Source of the DNA: Astrothelium macrocarpum
Lineage: Eukaryota; Ascomycota; Dothideomycetes; Trypetheliales; Trypetheliaceae
Assembly: GCA_021030915.1 (NCBI GenBank)
Contig: JAGEMR010000015.1
Location: 62,001-126,000, forward strand
Length of the DNA stretch: 64,000 nt
Direction: 5' to 3'
Under the pieces are notes generated by a model. It was given only the letters and a program-made list of their open reading frames with translations, searched no databases and was not told the DNA's origin. Made by a program: the position numbers and the translations under genes. Positions 46,934 to 58,109 of the stretch are shown piece by piece. Within the stretch, counting starts at the first letter, position 1; each line of letters begins with the position of its first letter.

Positions 46934-47893
46934 TTAGTCATGTTCTTCTTCCGTCAAGCCTGGGCAACCGTCCATTGCCACATCCGGAAATTGACGTTTG
47001 CACCAAAAGCAGTATTGGTGAATTCTCCGTAGATAGTCAATCAAGGAGTGCAATCTCTTCTCAACGTCCAGATCATTGAATTCATCCAATTCCGAGTCGG
47101 TTTCTTCTAGCTCTTCTTCATGCATGTCGTACTCATCCTCTCCGCCAATGGCCAGCCTATCATCATAGTCTTCATCTGGATCCTCAAATTTCGGTAGACG
47201 AGATTGTGGGAGTGATTCTTTGAGGGCTTGGCGCGCACGACTACCAAGCTCTCGCTCAATTCTTTCTTTCACTAGGCCGCGCCAAACTACTGGAATGCTT
47301 TTGGTAGACCTACGTTTTGGAGAGTGTCCCGAATTTGGTCTCTCAGCCTGGATTGCATCTCTCTTGGTCTCATCTAGTCTTTCTGCCACCTTCATAGCCC
47401 CCAATATCTGGCCTTGCATTCTTTTCTCCTTCTGCTCCGTACTCACTCTCTGCTGGAACTCGTCTTCGCCTAACCTTCTTTTCTTCATGTCCAGTTTTGA
47501 TGCCTCCGCTTCTTCCCTAATTTTCCGTTTAGCCTCACTTTCGTGTCCAATTCCACTCCTGTCCTCTTTCATGATCAGGCCTATCGGCTCCGTTCTCGCG
47601 GTGTTGTCGCCCCCAGCACCGAGTGGGCCGCTCTTATATCCCAACTTGGCCAGAATCTGGGCGCCTTTGTTTTCAGGATTCGAAATTAAAATAGAGGAAG
47701 ACAAGGCAGTTTCCCGAGCTTCTTGGGCCTCGCGATCGAGTTGGGATTTGGATTTAGGGTGGGCGCGTTGTTCAGCTTCGCGTTGTTTACGAGCGCGACG
47801 CTGGATCGAAGATTCGTGTTTAGGGACGGGGTCTTCGGGAATGAGCATGGTTAGATAGTCATCCTCCCCATCTTCGGCTGCTGAGCGAGCCAT
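46934..47893 (-). CDS. G-patch domain protein (GPATCH11/CCDC75-like)
   Basis: A single exon of 319 residues. Seen: a G-patch at ~75-125 (KGAQILAKLGYKSGPLGAGG, then EPIGLIMKEDRSGIGHESE); a coiled, highly charged middle (REEAEASKLDMKKRRLGEDE); an acidic stretch (EEELEETDSELDEFNDLD); and a C-terminal DUF4187 segment (LRRIHQYCFWCKRQFPDVAM, ending GLTEEEHD). This G-patch plus DUF4187 layout defines the GPATCH11 family. G-patches usually bind and activate DEAH RNA helicases, so a role in RNA processing is likely but not shown. Divergent to the aldo-keto reductase gene, 510 bp apart. Confidence 0.9.
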   Translation of the reverse strand: MARSAAEDGEDDYLTMLIPEDPVPKHESSIQRRARKQREAEQRAHPKSKSQLDREAQEARETALSSSILISNPENKGAQILAKLGYKSGPLGAGGDNTARTEPIGLIMKEDRSGIGHESEAKRKIREEAEASKLDMKKRRLGEDEFQQRVSTEQKEKRMQGQILGAMKVAERLDETKRDAIQAERPNSGHSPKRRSTKSIPVVWRGLVKERIERELGSRARQALKESLPQSRLPKFEDPDEDYDDRLAIGGEDEYDMHEEELEETDSELDEFNDLDVEKRLHSLIDYLRRIHQYCFWCKRQFPDVAMDGCPGLTEEEHD

Positions 47894-48403
47894 GATTCAA
47901 AAGCCTTGTAAGGTGTTCAACGTGGCAATACTCATGCAGAGAAGGGAAGGCGATGGCGTGCATCCATTGAGCCACAATTTAAAATATCAAAGGATTCTGC
48001 CCAAGGCGGCGAGCAAGCAATTGAGTGCATTCATTGGCAGAGGGTCCCGTGAATTCGGAGAAGTCATTTCGGGCAAGTCCTGCTGCAATGGAAAACCGTC
48101 TCAGGTGAGAGATAGCTACAGCAGCCGTGTGGGGGACAGTGAGACAACAGTCTCCTTCTTTCTCCAGCTAGAGCCCCGTGTTTTCGTGGTGGGCAGTGCG
48201 TCATCGATTGAAAAAGTCAACATGCCATGCAACCAGTTGCCCCGCAATGTGCGCCGAAAGTCAATGATATCGGCAATTGTATTTCAAATCCTGGGCATTG
48301 ATTACTTTCCCCTTCATTTTCCTCTTCATTTCCCTCTCGTTACCATTGTTTACATTTCCATTTACGTCTTCGTTCCACCAGCAGCAAGGCAAATCTATTC
48401 AAC
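47894..48403. other. divergent promoter region
   Basis: Shared upstream region of the G-patch and aldo-keto reductase genes. A pyrimidine-rich tract (48310-48345, CCTCTTCATTTCCCTC) lies just before the reductase, a common fungal promoter feature. A long plus frame crossing it (47892..48803) is a shadow. Confidence 0.5.
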
Positions 48404-49501
48404 ATGGCCGTCGAGTCCAAATTTGATCCCAAGGACATGGTATGTACCATCGAAGGAAGAGGATTTTGGCTCTAACTTCTGTCAAAGATATTTCGCCATC
48501 TTGGGCCCTCAGGTCTCAAAGTTTCGGTGTTTTCCCTGGGAGGATGGCTCACCTACGGTGGCACTCAGAAGGGCAATATCGTCAAGGAATGCCTCCAAGC
48601 CGCTTGGGACCATGGAATCAACTTTTTTGATACTGCCGAGACCTATGCCTCAGGACAGTGTGAAATCGAAATGGGACAGGCGCTCAAAGAGCTTGACTGG
48701 CCGCGGGACGAATTTGTGCTCTGTACGAAAGTTTTCTTTGGCACTTCCCGCAAAGAGCCCAATACCCGCGGCTTGTCCAAGAAGCACATTGTGGAAGGCT
48801 TGAAGTCCTCTCTAAAGAGATTACAGCAGCCCTACGTCGACATCGTGTTCGCCCACCGTCCTGACTACGCTACGCCCATGAAAGAAATTGTAGAAGGCTT
48901 CACACAAGTAATCCGCAACCTAAATCTCGCTTATTATTATGGAACATCGGAGTGGAGTGCACAGCAAATCAGTGAAGCCCATCTAATCGCAGAAAAATAC
49001 AACCTCATTGCTCCTATTTGTGAACAGCCTCAGTACAACCTGTTTCATCGGGAACGCTTCGAGGTCGAATATGACTCGCTATTTAAACAATATCAATATG
49101 GCACCACAATCTGGTCGCCTCTCGCTTCTGGTCTACTTACGGGTAAATACAACGACGGTATTCCCGAAGGTTCTCGATTTGCGAACCATGCCTCATTTTT
49201 CAATTCCACCATCGAATCTCTGCAGGGTCCCGAAGGCAAAGCTAAGATAGAGAAAGTGCGTAAGCTCTCTAGTGTCGCCGAGCGATTGGGTGCGAATACG
49301 TCACAACTGGCGCTGGCTTGGTGTGCTAAGAACGAGAATGTATCCACCGTCATTCTCGGTGCTACCAAAATTGAACAGATCCAGGACAACTGCAAAGCTC
49401 TTGCCTTGATCGACAAGTTAACTCCAGACGTGATGAAAGAAATTGAGGATATTGTCCAGACAGCACCGAAGCCTCGACCGACTTTTGGGCGTGAGAGGTA
49501 A
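48404..49501 (+). CDS. aldo-keto reductase, voltage-gated K+ channel beta-subunit type
   Basis: NADPH-dependent oxidoreductase of the AKR6-like group, homologous to Kv-beta subunits; in fungi it probably reduces small aldehydes. Exons are 48404..48439 (36 nt) and 48488..49501, giving 349 residues; the 48-bp intron is GTATGT..CAAAG. Seen: RHLGPSGLKVSVFSLGGWLT; catalytic Asp and Tyr in NFFDTAETYASGQCEIEMG; the conserved Lys in VLCTKVFFG; His in DIVFAHRPD; the cofactor-binding segment TTIWSPLASGLLTGKYNDGI; and SLQG, then NVSTVILGATKIEQIQDN. It lacks a signal or targeting sequence. Family assignment is secure; substrate unknown. Confidence 0.94.
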
Positions 49502-50085
49502 GCCGGCTCACCAGCTTGGTTGTCAATGAAGATAGTTACTGCAGTTGAGCGAGGTGGCGTGATATAGCGAGACGGGAAACAAAGCCATATAGGTCATTTG
49601 AATGATTGGTCTTGCATGTCGAGAGACAAGTCGAGTGCTGATTTGGTGCTAGATACAAGAAATCGAAGGCAAGTGCAAGACTATGAAAGTTGATGAGGAT
49701 GGAAGCAGACGTGTAGATAAAATTAGGAAGTGCAAAAGAAAATGAAGCCAAGGATATGTTACAACTTAATCAATTGACACAATATACACGGAGATAGTGT
49801 CGTGTAATCTAGGTAAGACACATCATCTCAAGAGGAATCCTCCCTACCTCGTATGCGTATGCGGTCATGATGCCAATGAAAGAAACCAGTAAAGGAGCTT
49901 CGAAAGCCATTGCCAAGAACCGGTACGGATGATCAAGCCTATAAGTAAAGACATCGCAGAAACTTATTGTATAAAGTCAAAAGCAAGCTATATTTTCGTC
50001 ACTGGTATACTACTTCAAACAATGTATCGGATTCACATGAGACCCCCAAGATGGACATGGACGTGCAAAATTGAGGTGATAGAAA
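49502..50085. other. convergent intergenic region
   Basis: Between the reductase stop and the end of the extended frame of the quinone-reductase gene. No gene was recognised. Confidence 0.5.
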
Positions 50086-50346
50086 CTATAATATCGAGCA
50101 TTTGATAGGTAACCCACACGGGCCATCTTTTCCTGGTGGTTTTTCACCCCCACCACCTCCCACTGCTGAACTCTCATTGCCGAGATTCCCTGATTGTTGG
50201 CCTTGTTTCGCTGCCGCGCTACCGTCTGTGGTCGATTTTGCACCTGCGCCGGTGGTATTTGTTTGCCCTTTGCTGTCCGTTCCACTTGGCTGCGGCGCTG
50301 TACTTTTCTCTCCACCAGCGGCGGCGACATCTTCGCTGCCATCTAG
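50086..50346 (-). other. in-frame extension beyond TGA-CTA stop, ending in a CaaX box
   Basis: Directly after the quinone-reductase stop the minus strand reads TGA CTA GAT, then stays open in the same frame for 86 sense codons to a TAG at 50088..50086. The encoded tail is Gly/Ser/Thr/Ala/Lys-rich with no hydrophobic core (GSEDVAAAGGEKSTAPQPSG at its start) and ends GPCGLPIKCSIL. Cys-Ser-Ile-Leu fits a CaaX prenylation box (Leu last favours geranylgeranyl), with a second Cys six residues upstream that could be palmitoylated. TGA-CTA is the established leaky-stop context in fungi and animals. Occasional readthrough would give a ~292-residue lipid-anchored form. See findings. Confidence 0.7.
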
Positions 50347-51239
50347 TCAATCGAACTTGACTCGACTCAGGTGGCCGTAAAAGGCCTTGCCCTGCTCTGT
50401 CGCAATTCCAAGTTCCTTCTCTGTCGGCTGCCGGCTTCCGTCGGCACCGGCAAACGTGCCTGCGCCCCAAGGGCTGCCACCGCGAACCTCACTTAGATCA
50501 GCCATGGCAGCAAAGACGGTCTTGTAGCCGAGTGGGACGTATATGAAACCGTGGTGAGTGAGGGTGCTCATAGCATTGGAGACAGTAGCTTCTTGGCCGC
50601 CGCCCTGAGTAGCAGTGCTGACGAATACGCCGGCGTATTTTCCATAGAAGGAGCCTTGTTGCCATTGGGAACCAGTGTGATCCCAAAACGCTTTCCACTG
50701 AGCCGGAAAGTTGCCGTAACGGGTGGGAATTCCAAATAGGAAACCATCTGGAGTAGAGCAGATCAGCATCCTGTCAGTATGGCGAACAAAGGTATGCCGT
50801 ATTCAGCGAGAACTTGCAACGTAGAGAGGGGTTCATCATTGTAACATAGGTGCTCATAAAAGGAAATGGTAATGTTTGTCGGACAAGCAAGAAATTGGTC
50901 AACATACCATACTGTTCCAAGATCTTGGGGTCGGATAGAGTTTCAATGTTGGATGGTTTGGGTGGAGCATGCATTTTACTTAGAACGTCCTCTGGGAGAG
51001 TCTCGGCAATCTGATAGAGGGTGGCAGAGCCACCGGCTTCTTCAATGCCCTTCTTCTCGGCCTCAGCCATCTTTTGAATGTGGCCGTACATCGAATACTG
51101 GAAAGAAATGCAAGATTAGCGATTTAATCATGTCAGTCAGCTGAGGATCTGGCATGCGCGCGTGGTTATTGTGACCGTCGTTGATCAGTAAGCTTTATGA
51201 AAGGCGACCTACAAACACAATGGCAATTTTGGGAGCCAT
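50347..51239 (-). CDS. flavodoxin-like NAD(P)H:quinone reductase (WrbA/Pst2 family)
   Basis: FMN-dependent two-electron quinone reductase that protects against redox cycling; related to WrbA, yeast Pst2/Rfs1/Ycp4 and the Alternaria protein Alt a 7. Exons (minus) are 51239..51213, 50908..51097 and 50347..50747, giving 205 residues to the TGA. Seen: MAPKIAIVF-YSMYGHIQKMA (FMN phosphate loop, joined over intron 1); LFGIPTRYGNFPAQWKAFWD; FVSTATQGGGQEATVSNAM; HHGFIYVPLGYKT; EVRGGSPWGAGTFAGADGSR; and QGKAFYGHL. Intron 2 (160 bp) is long for this window. The stop is followed by an open CaaX-ending extension, described separately. Confidence 0.95.
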
Positions 51240-52192
51240 GATGTATGTTCTTCTTTTTTTGATGGAACGACAAGAGACTTTGTTTCCTTGTGTAGCTAAT
51301 CAAAAGTCAATGGGAATAACAGCGAAATCTAATGGACACGCAGAATGAGGCTGATCGATGGGAGAGCTGATCCGTTTATATCTCCCTTACAGCTCCCCTG
51401 GTTTCTCACCATGGTTACGCCATCTTATGGGCTTGATGGCCGGGGTCAGTTAACCAATAAATGACGCGGCTGATTTCCGTGGTGGGCGTTCCTGGCCGAT
51501 GCACAGCATGCATTTGACACCGATCACCAAATGCTTAGAAATAGCCCAGGCGGCAAGGACCCAGGTAGTCCGGTTCCTGCACCAACGACTTTCGATAGGC
51601 CAGTATTGGCGGGATATTCTGATTATTCCCCCATCGATCGGATCACCGAATCGTCCTTGACAGCATTGACCTTCTGACAGTAGAGAATTGTGACGCCACA
51701 CGTTCTCAGAGTTACTGAGGGTTTACATTTCTAACACTGACCGGTAAAAGCCGCAATTGTTCCTGACTACCGACCTTAGCTTGTCTTTGCGTGTGGAGTT
51801 CGGCTGTTGCCGAGATCATGCAAACTATCACGATGCATTCATTTCGAACTTTTAATGCTACGATACTGTATCTCAATTGATTAGGTAAGAGAGAGATCAA
51901 ACAGCATTTGAGCTACATGAAGAAGAGGCAAGGTAACCCATTGCATCATGCACTTTTGTACCCAAGAGTGTCCTGCTCGTGATACGCAGACTCGTTGCTG
52001 TCAGCTGAGCCATAGGGAGCAGTAGAAGAGCAAGCCTTTGTCGATTTCTCCGACGTCGTAGAGTCAACGACCAAAACATCGCGCAAGATCATTCGAATGA
52101 CAGTGCAACATTGTGTTAAGTTGTGGCTATTTTTTCACCAAGCAATTTCCCTTTCTACCCTTGTCGTTTGATCGTTTGTCCGATGTCTTTCT
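51240..52192. other. upstream region of the quinone-reductase gene
   Basis: About 0.95 kb between two minus-strand genes. It should hold the quinone-reductase promoter. Short frames with no recognisable domain. Confidence 0.5.
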
Positions 52193-53761
52193 TCAGATAT
52201 CCAGGTGGACCCACCCGTTCTCAATAGCTCGAAAATATTCTTGTTCACTCACGACCTTCCACAGCTCATCAGCATCTTCTGTCCGCTGCTTATCATCTGT
52301 CAGCTGCTTGCCATATACACCTGAGCTTCCATAGGGCCCTTTGAAGCTAATGTCCTGCTTACGAGGGAAAGCATTATTCGAAATGTCTCTTGCAAGATCA
52401 AAGTCGCCGTGGACCATACCGGAAAGCGGAGTAAAAATGTTGTTGAATATAAAGAATTCAATACTCAAAGCTGGTTCCTGATTGGGAGAGCGGCGACGAC
52501 GCGCTGCTTCGTGACTGAGACCACGTGCCGCTGAGAGTAGTTTTGAAAGTGCGGCGATTTGGTCGGCTTGCTCGCTTCCTTTCTCTTGTCTTAAAGGACA
52601 CAACGTCAGAGCTCGAACCTGTAAATCGCCACCCCATTTCACGCGCGGATTCGAGAAGAGGTCAGCACAGACGCCAGGCATAGAGATTGAGAGGTCCCGC
52701 AGATCGGGGCAAGAAGTGAGCATTTGGCATAAATGCATCGACGAGTCTGGTTCCATCTCACCGGGGTGTGGGTGATAGAAACCGTCACTGGAACGTGGGG
52801 CGTGCTCAATGACGCGTAGAGTCTCCCTTGAAGACTGAATGAGGGCAATGAGACCTTTGATGGATATGGTGGATAAGCACGAGATGTGAATTTCTTCAAG
52901 CCCTGTTGCTGTCCGTGCAATGGCCTGGAGGTCTTCATCGCAGACGGGCATGAATGAGGTGTTGCCAAAAATCTTTAGACGCTTGAGTTGACTGAAGTCT
53001 ACATTCTGGTTATGGAGTGCCTGTTTATCAACCCGATTTTCGGGACCCTTCTTCTGATCCTCCGGAATCTCTACTCCAAGCAATTCCAAGGATTGTAGGG
53101 GGTTTTTGCTGTTTGGGCGAAGAAGCTGAGCCCAATTATCAGCATCCCCACGACGTAGCATTGTCCACGGAATCGCTACAGATTTTAGATTTGCACAAGC
53201 GTTGATAGCATCAAAGATCTTTCGATCCGTCTCTGCGACGTGAAACCCGTTCAGCCAAACACGCCGAACATGGCATGCAATCCCAGGAAAATCCAAAAAG
53301 AGCTTGCGCGTCTTGTCCAGTGAAAGATAGGGCGGCTGGCGGACGTATGCGCCAGATGGTCGGTCGATTAGTTCGTAGATTTTGTAGGCAGCTGTTGTAC
53401 ATTAGGTACGCTACCGTGATAGACAACTCAGCGACCTACATCTGTCTCGAGTGATTTCGGCCCATCTCTCACTGGATCGCCACTTGTGTAGATGAATCTG
53501 CTTTAGAGCGTAACTTAGAGCCCATTCACGCCAGGCTGAGCAGGTTTGCCGAATGTCTGCGACTGCATCCCACTTAAGGACCTCGTTTTGGACTGGACCA
53601 CGAACATATTTGTGGATTGGAACCTTGCCCAACGGCCAGTCAGTCTCAGCTAGGCCAAAAGTCCATGTGACGCCTTCCGAAGCATTCAGCTTGGCTGCTT
53701 GAGCAAGGATATTACAGAAAATCTCGTAGGGGAGGCTGTTAATTGTCAGACCAACCATCAT
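52193..53761 (-). CDS. F-box/LRR-like protein of unknown function
   Basis: Exons (minus) are 53761..53440 and 53391..52193, giving 506 residues; the 48-bp intron is GTAGGT..AACAG. The N-terminus MMVGLTINSLPYEIFCNILA has the 'LP.EI...IL' F-box signature, with a long insert before IRQTCSAWREWALSYALKQI, the second part of such domains in fungi. Then come RRVWLNGF, CANLKSVAIPW, LQSLELLGVEIP, LKRLKIFGN, LEEIHISCLST and LRDLSISMPG, irregular leucine-rich repeats. The C-terminal ~150 residues carry no known motif. This looks like one of many F-box/LRR proteins in Pezizomycotina; adaptor function is inferred from the fold only. Confidence 0.8.
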
Positions 53762-54886
53762 GATCGACACATGTTAAGTCGACATGAAAACATGGGTTGT
53801 AAATGCTAAGCAGGAGAAATTGATTTGCGGTAAAGGCTTGCTTGTGATGTACCAGTCACAATGAAGAGAGCAACCACTACTTGGGGAAGAAAAATAAAAC
53901 CAAAGACTAGGTCAAACCAAATGGAAGCATGTGGGAAATACGACAACTTTATTGGGAACCAAGCTTATATGAACTGAAATCGAAACATCTGGCTTGCTGG
54001 CTTCCAGAAAGCTCATGCATATAGTGATGACCATCATTGATCACTAGACACACAATTCACGTTTATGTATGGACGGCTCGTCGGACGGGGCTGTAGCAAG
54101 CCAAGTTCAGAGGCTCCGATGGCAACAAGCTCCGGGTTGACTGATGCAGCCAGGAATATAGCCCTGATTACATTAAAGCATGGCACGATGAGTTTTCTGG
54201 GGGTAATAGAATGCCATTCCGGTAAAGAGCAGAAAGGAGGCCAATCCCGGGTGGACGGTGCTTGGATGGCCAAGACTGACAATTACCTTGCCTTTGTCCG
54301 TTACTCCGGCACGTCCGGTTACATAGAGTCGGTCAACTGGAATGGCGACTTTGATGCTGAGGACCTAAGGTTCAGTAGCGAGACAGGTGTGTGCTTCGAA
54401 ACGCCCCGCCAATCCTTTCAGATTGGTAGATGCACGTTGCTACCGACACGCTCGCCACTTGCTTGCCTGATGGTGCGATGGTAGAAACTTCTGTCCACAC
54501 GCAAGGGATGTGAGGCTTTGAGGGCATGGAGGAGAGCGTGGAGTGGAACGTATAGAAGCAACCAAGTCACAAGACGGAATTCGCGGCGGACATCGCGTAA
54601 TATTTATTACCCCCATAAAACTCGGATTCTGTGTAGCCAAGGTTCGTTGTCGTCATGCTGACACAGAGGTGGAGGAGAATTGAAGCTCGCTCGCTTACCG
54701 ACGGCATCTTAATTTCTGCACGTGTGAGGCGATGGCTGGCCAAGTTGTGTGTGCGGAACGGGAGATTAAGTTTGCATTTGAGAGATTCATTTCATTCCGG
54801 ACGCCAACTCTATGCTTTCCTAGTTCCCAAAACGCCGTGCTCCTTTCGTCCGTCCAATATGCACATCTAGGTAGCGACACAAGCCC
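53762..54886. other. intergenic region, no gene recognised
   Basis: About 1.1 kb. The largest frame (54065..54484 plus, 139 codons) is overlapped by an equally open antisense frame and has no recognisable domain. I treat it as chance. Confidence 0.45.
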
Positions 54887-55988
54887 TTAGCCATTCCCAC
54901 TCTGCCTCGAAGTGCCACTTCCTATACGCATGCGAAACCCAAATCTCCCTCCCCCAGGCAAATGCGTTGAAAAGGTGGAAAAAGATGGCGCGGCATTCCG
55001 ACCTTGGTTACGATTGGCTAGGTATTGATTGCGCACCATGTCTACAACGTGCAAATCAACCACAATCATCTGCCCAGAGTTGAAGGCATCAAAGATATGA
55101 GCATCGGTACATCGCACAGTCCGAATTGACGTCAGATGCTCGTCGGCCTCCCCGCCCTCTTCCGCCCCGGTGCGCATCCCGGTCCCAGCGGGTGCGAGTG
55201 ATTGAAGTTCAATGTCGTCCAGTGCATGAGACGGGTCGGATCGCAGAAGTCCACGCTCTTCGTGGTCATGGTCCTGGACTGTGGATGCACTCGATCCTGG
55301 AACTTGTTCCGATGTGGTAGATGCGGTAGGTATGGCCGATATGCGTTGACTTGTAGGCTCGAAAGCTTGCTTGAGGTTTTGCCGCTCGATAAAAGAGCAG
55401 AGCATGACGACTTGCAGAGCCAGAATTAGCGCATCGAGCACAACCATATGAAATTTCGAGGAAGGACCCTGTTGTCCAACGAAGTCGAGCAATAGACCGC
55501 CGTGTAGATAGCCTCGTGTTGCTTCGCCAGCTTCGGGTCGTTTAACCCAAAGATGCAGCAAGATGCAAAATATGTTGGTTCCAATGATTAGGCCTACGGG
55601 ATATGGCTGGTTTTTGGGTGGATCGGGGAACATGGCTGGCTTCGGGGTAAGATAAAAGAACTGAATGATGGCGCGAAGGATCATGCGAAGAAATGAGCAG
55701 CTAGTAGAGCGTCAGTGGCCGTGCTTCTATAAAGAGCGATCGCGGACAGACTGACTCCATGTAGTAGACGGCAGACAATTCTGCGTAAATCATGAGGTCG
55801 AAGGCGCGGAGCATATCATCCAAAAATTCCGCTCGCTTTTTATTGAATGTGCGCTTGTTCTTCTCCCTGTGTTTTCGCACGTGTTGAGATGATGGACTGG
55901 CATGCCTCTCTCCAGCTCTCGTCGCATGGACATTGTCGTTGGCTGACGACGAATTGGCTGCGGATGACGATGCGCGCTCATCGTTCAT
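54887..55988 (-). CDS. dsc4: DUF1746 membrane protein, Dsc4-like subunit of the Golgi Dsc E3 ligase
   Basis: Related to the DUF1746 subunit of the Dsc E3 ligase complex, which acts in SREBP cleavage in fission yeast and Aspergillus. Exons (minus) are 55988..55756 and 55700..54887, giving 348 residues; the 55-bp intron has a GTCAGT donor and joins YYMD-CSFLRMILRAIIQFF. Seen: a Lys/Arg-rich stretch (KRTFNKKRAEFLDDMLRAFD), then membrane segments around LMIYAELSAVYYMDCSFLRM, PYPVGLIIGTNIFCILLHLW and HMVVLDALILALQVVMLCSF, which match the DUF1746 pattern. A Ser/Gly/acidic C-terminal half follows. The gene symbol rests on domain only. Divergent to RFC2. Confidence 0.75.
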
Positions 55989-56297
55989 GATCCGCTGCAG
56001 ATTATCACCCACATTTGCAAAGCTTCATAGTCTGGATTGCAAGAACTCAGGAGCTTTCATTGCGCCCGAAGATTGGCGACGGCAGCTCTGGGTGTAAAGA
56101 GGTACCTGTAATCTCGAAGCATGACGAAGTTCCGAGCTGAGTGGCAACTATACCGCTTTTGGCAGTTTGATAGGGACGCGTTAGAAGTGCGCGTCGACTC
56201 GGAAAACATCCAAACCATGCTTCTCTTTGCTCATCCGCACGCCGCCCACGTCTTCATCCTATCCTGACTTGCCTTCCTGCAACAATTAAAGCACGCC
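55989..56297. other. divergent promoter region of DSC4-like and RFC2
   Basis: 309 bp between start codons. No further gene. Confidence 0.5.
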
Positions 56298-57623
56298 ATG
56301 GCTAATTTCTTTGACATCAAAGCTCGCAAAGCGGCAGCAGCAGCAGAAGCTAGCTCCTCAAAAACTTCCGCTAAGCCCGTAGTAGACAATCGGTTGCAAC
56401 CATGGGTTGAAAAATAGTATGCCTCTCCAGTACCTTTTGGCAACTGCGCTAATCATCATGTGCCGTATAGTCGCCCAAAGGCCCTCTCAGACGTCACCGC
56501 ACAATCTCATACCACCCAGGTCCTCTCCCGCACTCTCCAAACCACCAACCTCCCTCATCTCCTCTTCTACGGCCCGCCGGGTACTGGCAAGACCTCAACT
56601 ATTCTTGCCCTCTGCCATCAGCTCTTTGGGCCAATTCTCTTCAAGTCACGTGTCCTCGAATTAAATGCTTCTGATGAGCGTGGTATTAGTATTGTACGGC
56701 AGAAGGTCAAGGACTTCGCGAGGCAGCAACTAAGCCAGATACCGGAGGGGAGAGATATCGAAATTGATGGCAAAGCAGTAAGCTACAGAGACCGATATCC
56801 ATGTCCACCGTACAAGGTGGTCATTCTCGATGAAGCGGATTCCATGACACAAGATGCCCAAAGTGCTCTAAGAAGAACTATGGAGACGTATTCAAGACTG
56901 ACACGTTTCTGCCTTGTCTGCAACTATGTCTCTCGCATCATCGACCCACTCGCATCTCGATGTTCAAAGTTCCGATTCAAATCGCTGGACAATGCCAATG
57001 CCTCCAATCGTCTGCAAGACATTGCCGCTAATGAAGGCGTCCGGCTTGAGCAAGGCTCCATAGACTCACTTATAAGGTGTAGTGAGGGAGATTTGAGGCG
57101 TGCCATCACTTATTTACAAAGCGCAGCACGATTGGCAGGAGCTATGGCAGGGACAGGGCCCATGGTGCCAGCCAAGACGAAGAAAAGGGACGGTGGACAA
57201 AAGCATACCAAAAAGGATGAGAATGATAGCGAAGGAGCAGATAAAATGGAAATTGATGTGGAAGAAAAATCCAGTAGTAGTCTCGTCACCGTATCTTCGA
57301 TTGAAGAAATTGCGGGAGTCATACCCACACCGAACATTGACAGCCTTGTTTCCGCCATGCAAGATAACAAATCTCTGGGTGTGAGATTTCAGGCAGTAGA
57401 GAGAGTGGTAAAAAATATGGTCGCAGATGGCTGGTCTGCAAATCAAACAGTCTCTCAGCTGTACGAACGAATCGTCCTCGATGAAACCGTGCCAGATCGA
57501 CAAAAATATGAAATTGTCGGCATCTTCTCTGAGATTGACAAACGTTTGATTGACGGAGCAGATGAGTGGATGGAAATGTTGGATTTATGTCTACGGATAT
57601 CGGACATATTGAACGAGCGATGA
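56298..57623 (+). CDS. rfc2: replication factor C subunit Rfc2 (human RFC4 ortholog group)
   Basis: AAA+ subunit of the PCNA clamp loader; also part of the Rad17/Elg1/Ctf18 loaders. Exons are 56298..56416 and 56471..57623, giving 423 residues; the 54-bp intron is GTATGC..TATAG. Seen: QPWVEK-YRPKALSDVTAQS; Walker A GPPGTGKT (~74-81); LNASDERGISIVRQKVKDFA; Walker B VVILDEADSM; the arginine finger SRC motif in PLASRCSKFRF; and SEGDLRRAITYLQSA. Between the AAA+ lid and the collar domain (~267-308) lies a charged low-complexity insert (AKTKKRDGG .. MEIDVEEKSSSS) absent from yeast Rfc2. The residues around YEIVGIFSEIDKRLIDGADE agree with the Rfc2/RFC4 collar. Confidence 0.95.
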
Positions 57624-58109
57624 TGTAAAAGTCGCGAACCGAAAAAGCTGCCCATGCAACTTTTGTTTTTAATAAGAAAAGCGGGCATCATAGCTTTGGG
57701 TGGATGGGCTTTTCGCAACTCTACAACACGCATGCATGAAGACGTAAGGGTGCTATCGATGATGTGTGAATGAAAGCTGCAAGCGACAGCCGCTTGATTT
57801 GGAAAACGAGCTTTGGGGAAGCTTCTGCTGCAAGAGGTCTACCTAAATCGGGGAAATATGACGAAGAGGCAGTTGATCATGAGCAGCAAGGTGTGTTTCC
57901 GTGTGGTTTTTTTTCCATGGCCATATCATCTAAGCTCATCTACATGACTCGCTCATGTCCGTGACGCTCCTCTTTCGCCATGCAATGCGCCACAAAAAGA
58001 GACAATGATCCTCATGCCATATCTTTCATATCTCGGTTTGCAATTCTTCGGGGGGCTCAGTGTTGCGTTCGCATGTACCTCGATCGGTTCGAAGCTCAAG
58101 ATTCGTATG
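57624..58109. other. convergent intergenic region
   Basis: Between the RFC2 and NPL4 stops. No gene was recognised. Confidence 0.5.

Noticed and set aside
47892..48803. 303-codon plus frame across the G-patch/AKR promoter
   Set aside because: It overlaps the AKR exons in another frame, and its sequence has no domain; a shadow frame.
50010..50342. 110-codon minus frame beginning MAAKMSPP just after the quinone-reductase stop
   Set aside because: It overlaps the CaaX-ending extension in another register. The extension's frame continues directly from the gene and has the coherent low-complexity composition, so this one is taken as its shadow.
50347..50349. Selenocysteine at the TGA
   Set aside because: Ascomycetes lack the selenocysteine machinery, and the residue is at the domain end, not an active site.
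50343..50453. Splicing (GTGCCG donor to ACTAG acceptor) that would remove the TGA and join the tail
   Set aside because: It is phase-compatible but would delete conserved C-terminal flavodoxin residues (ADGSRQPTEKELGIATEQGK region). Readthrough is the simpler reading.
54065..54484. 139-codon plus frame as a gene
   Set aside because: No domain, an equally open antisense frame, and no splice partners.
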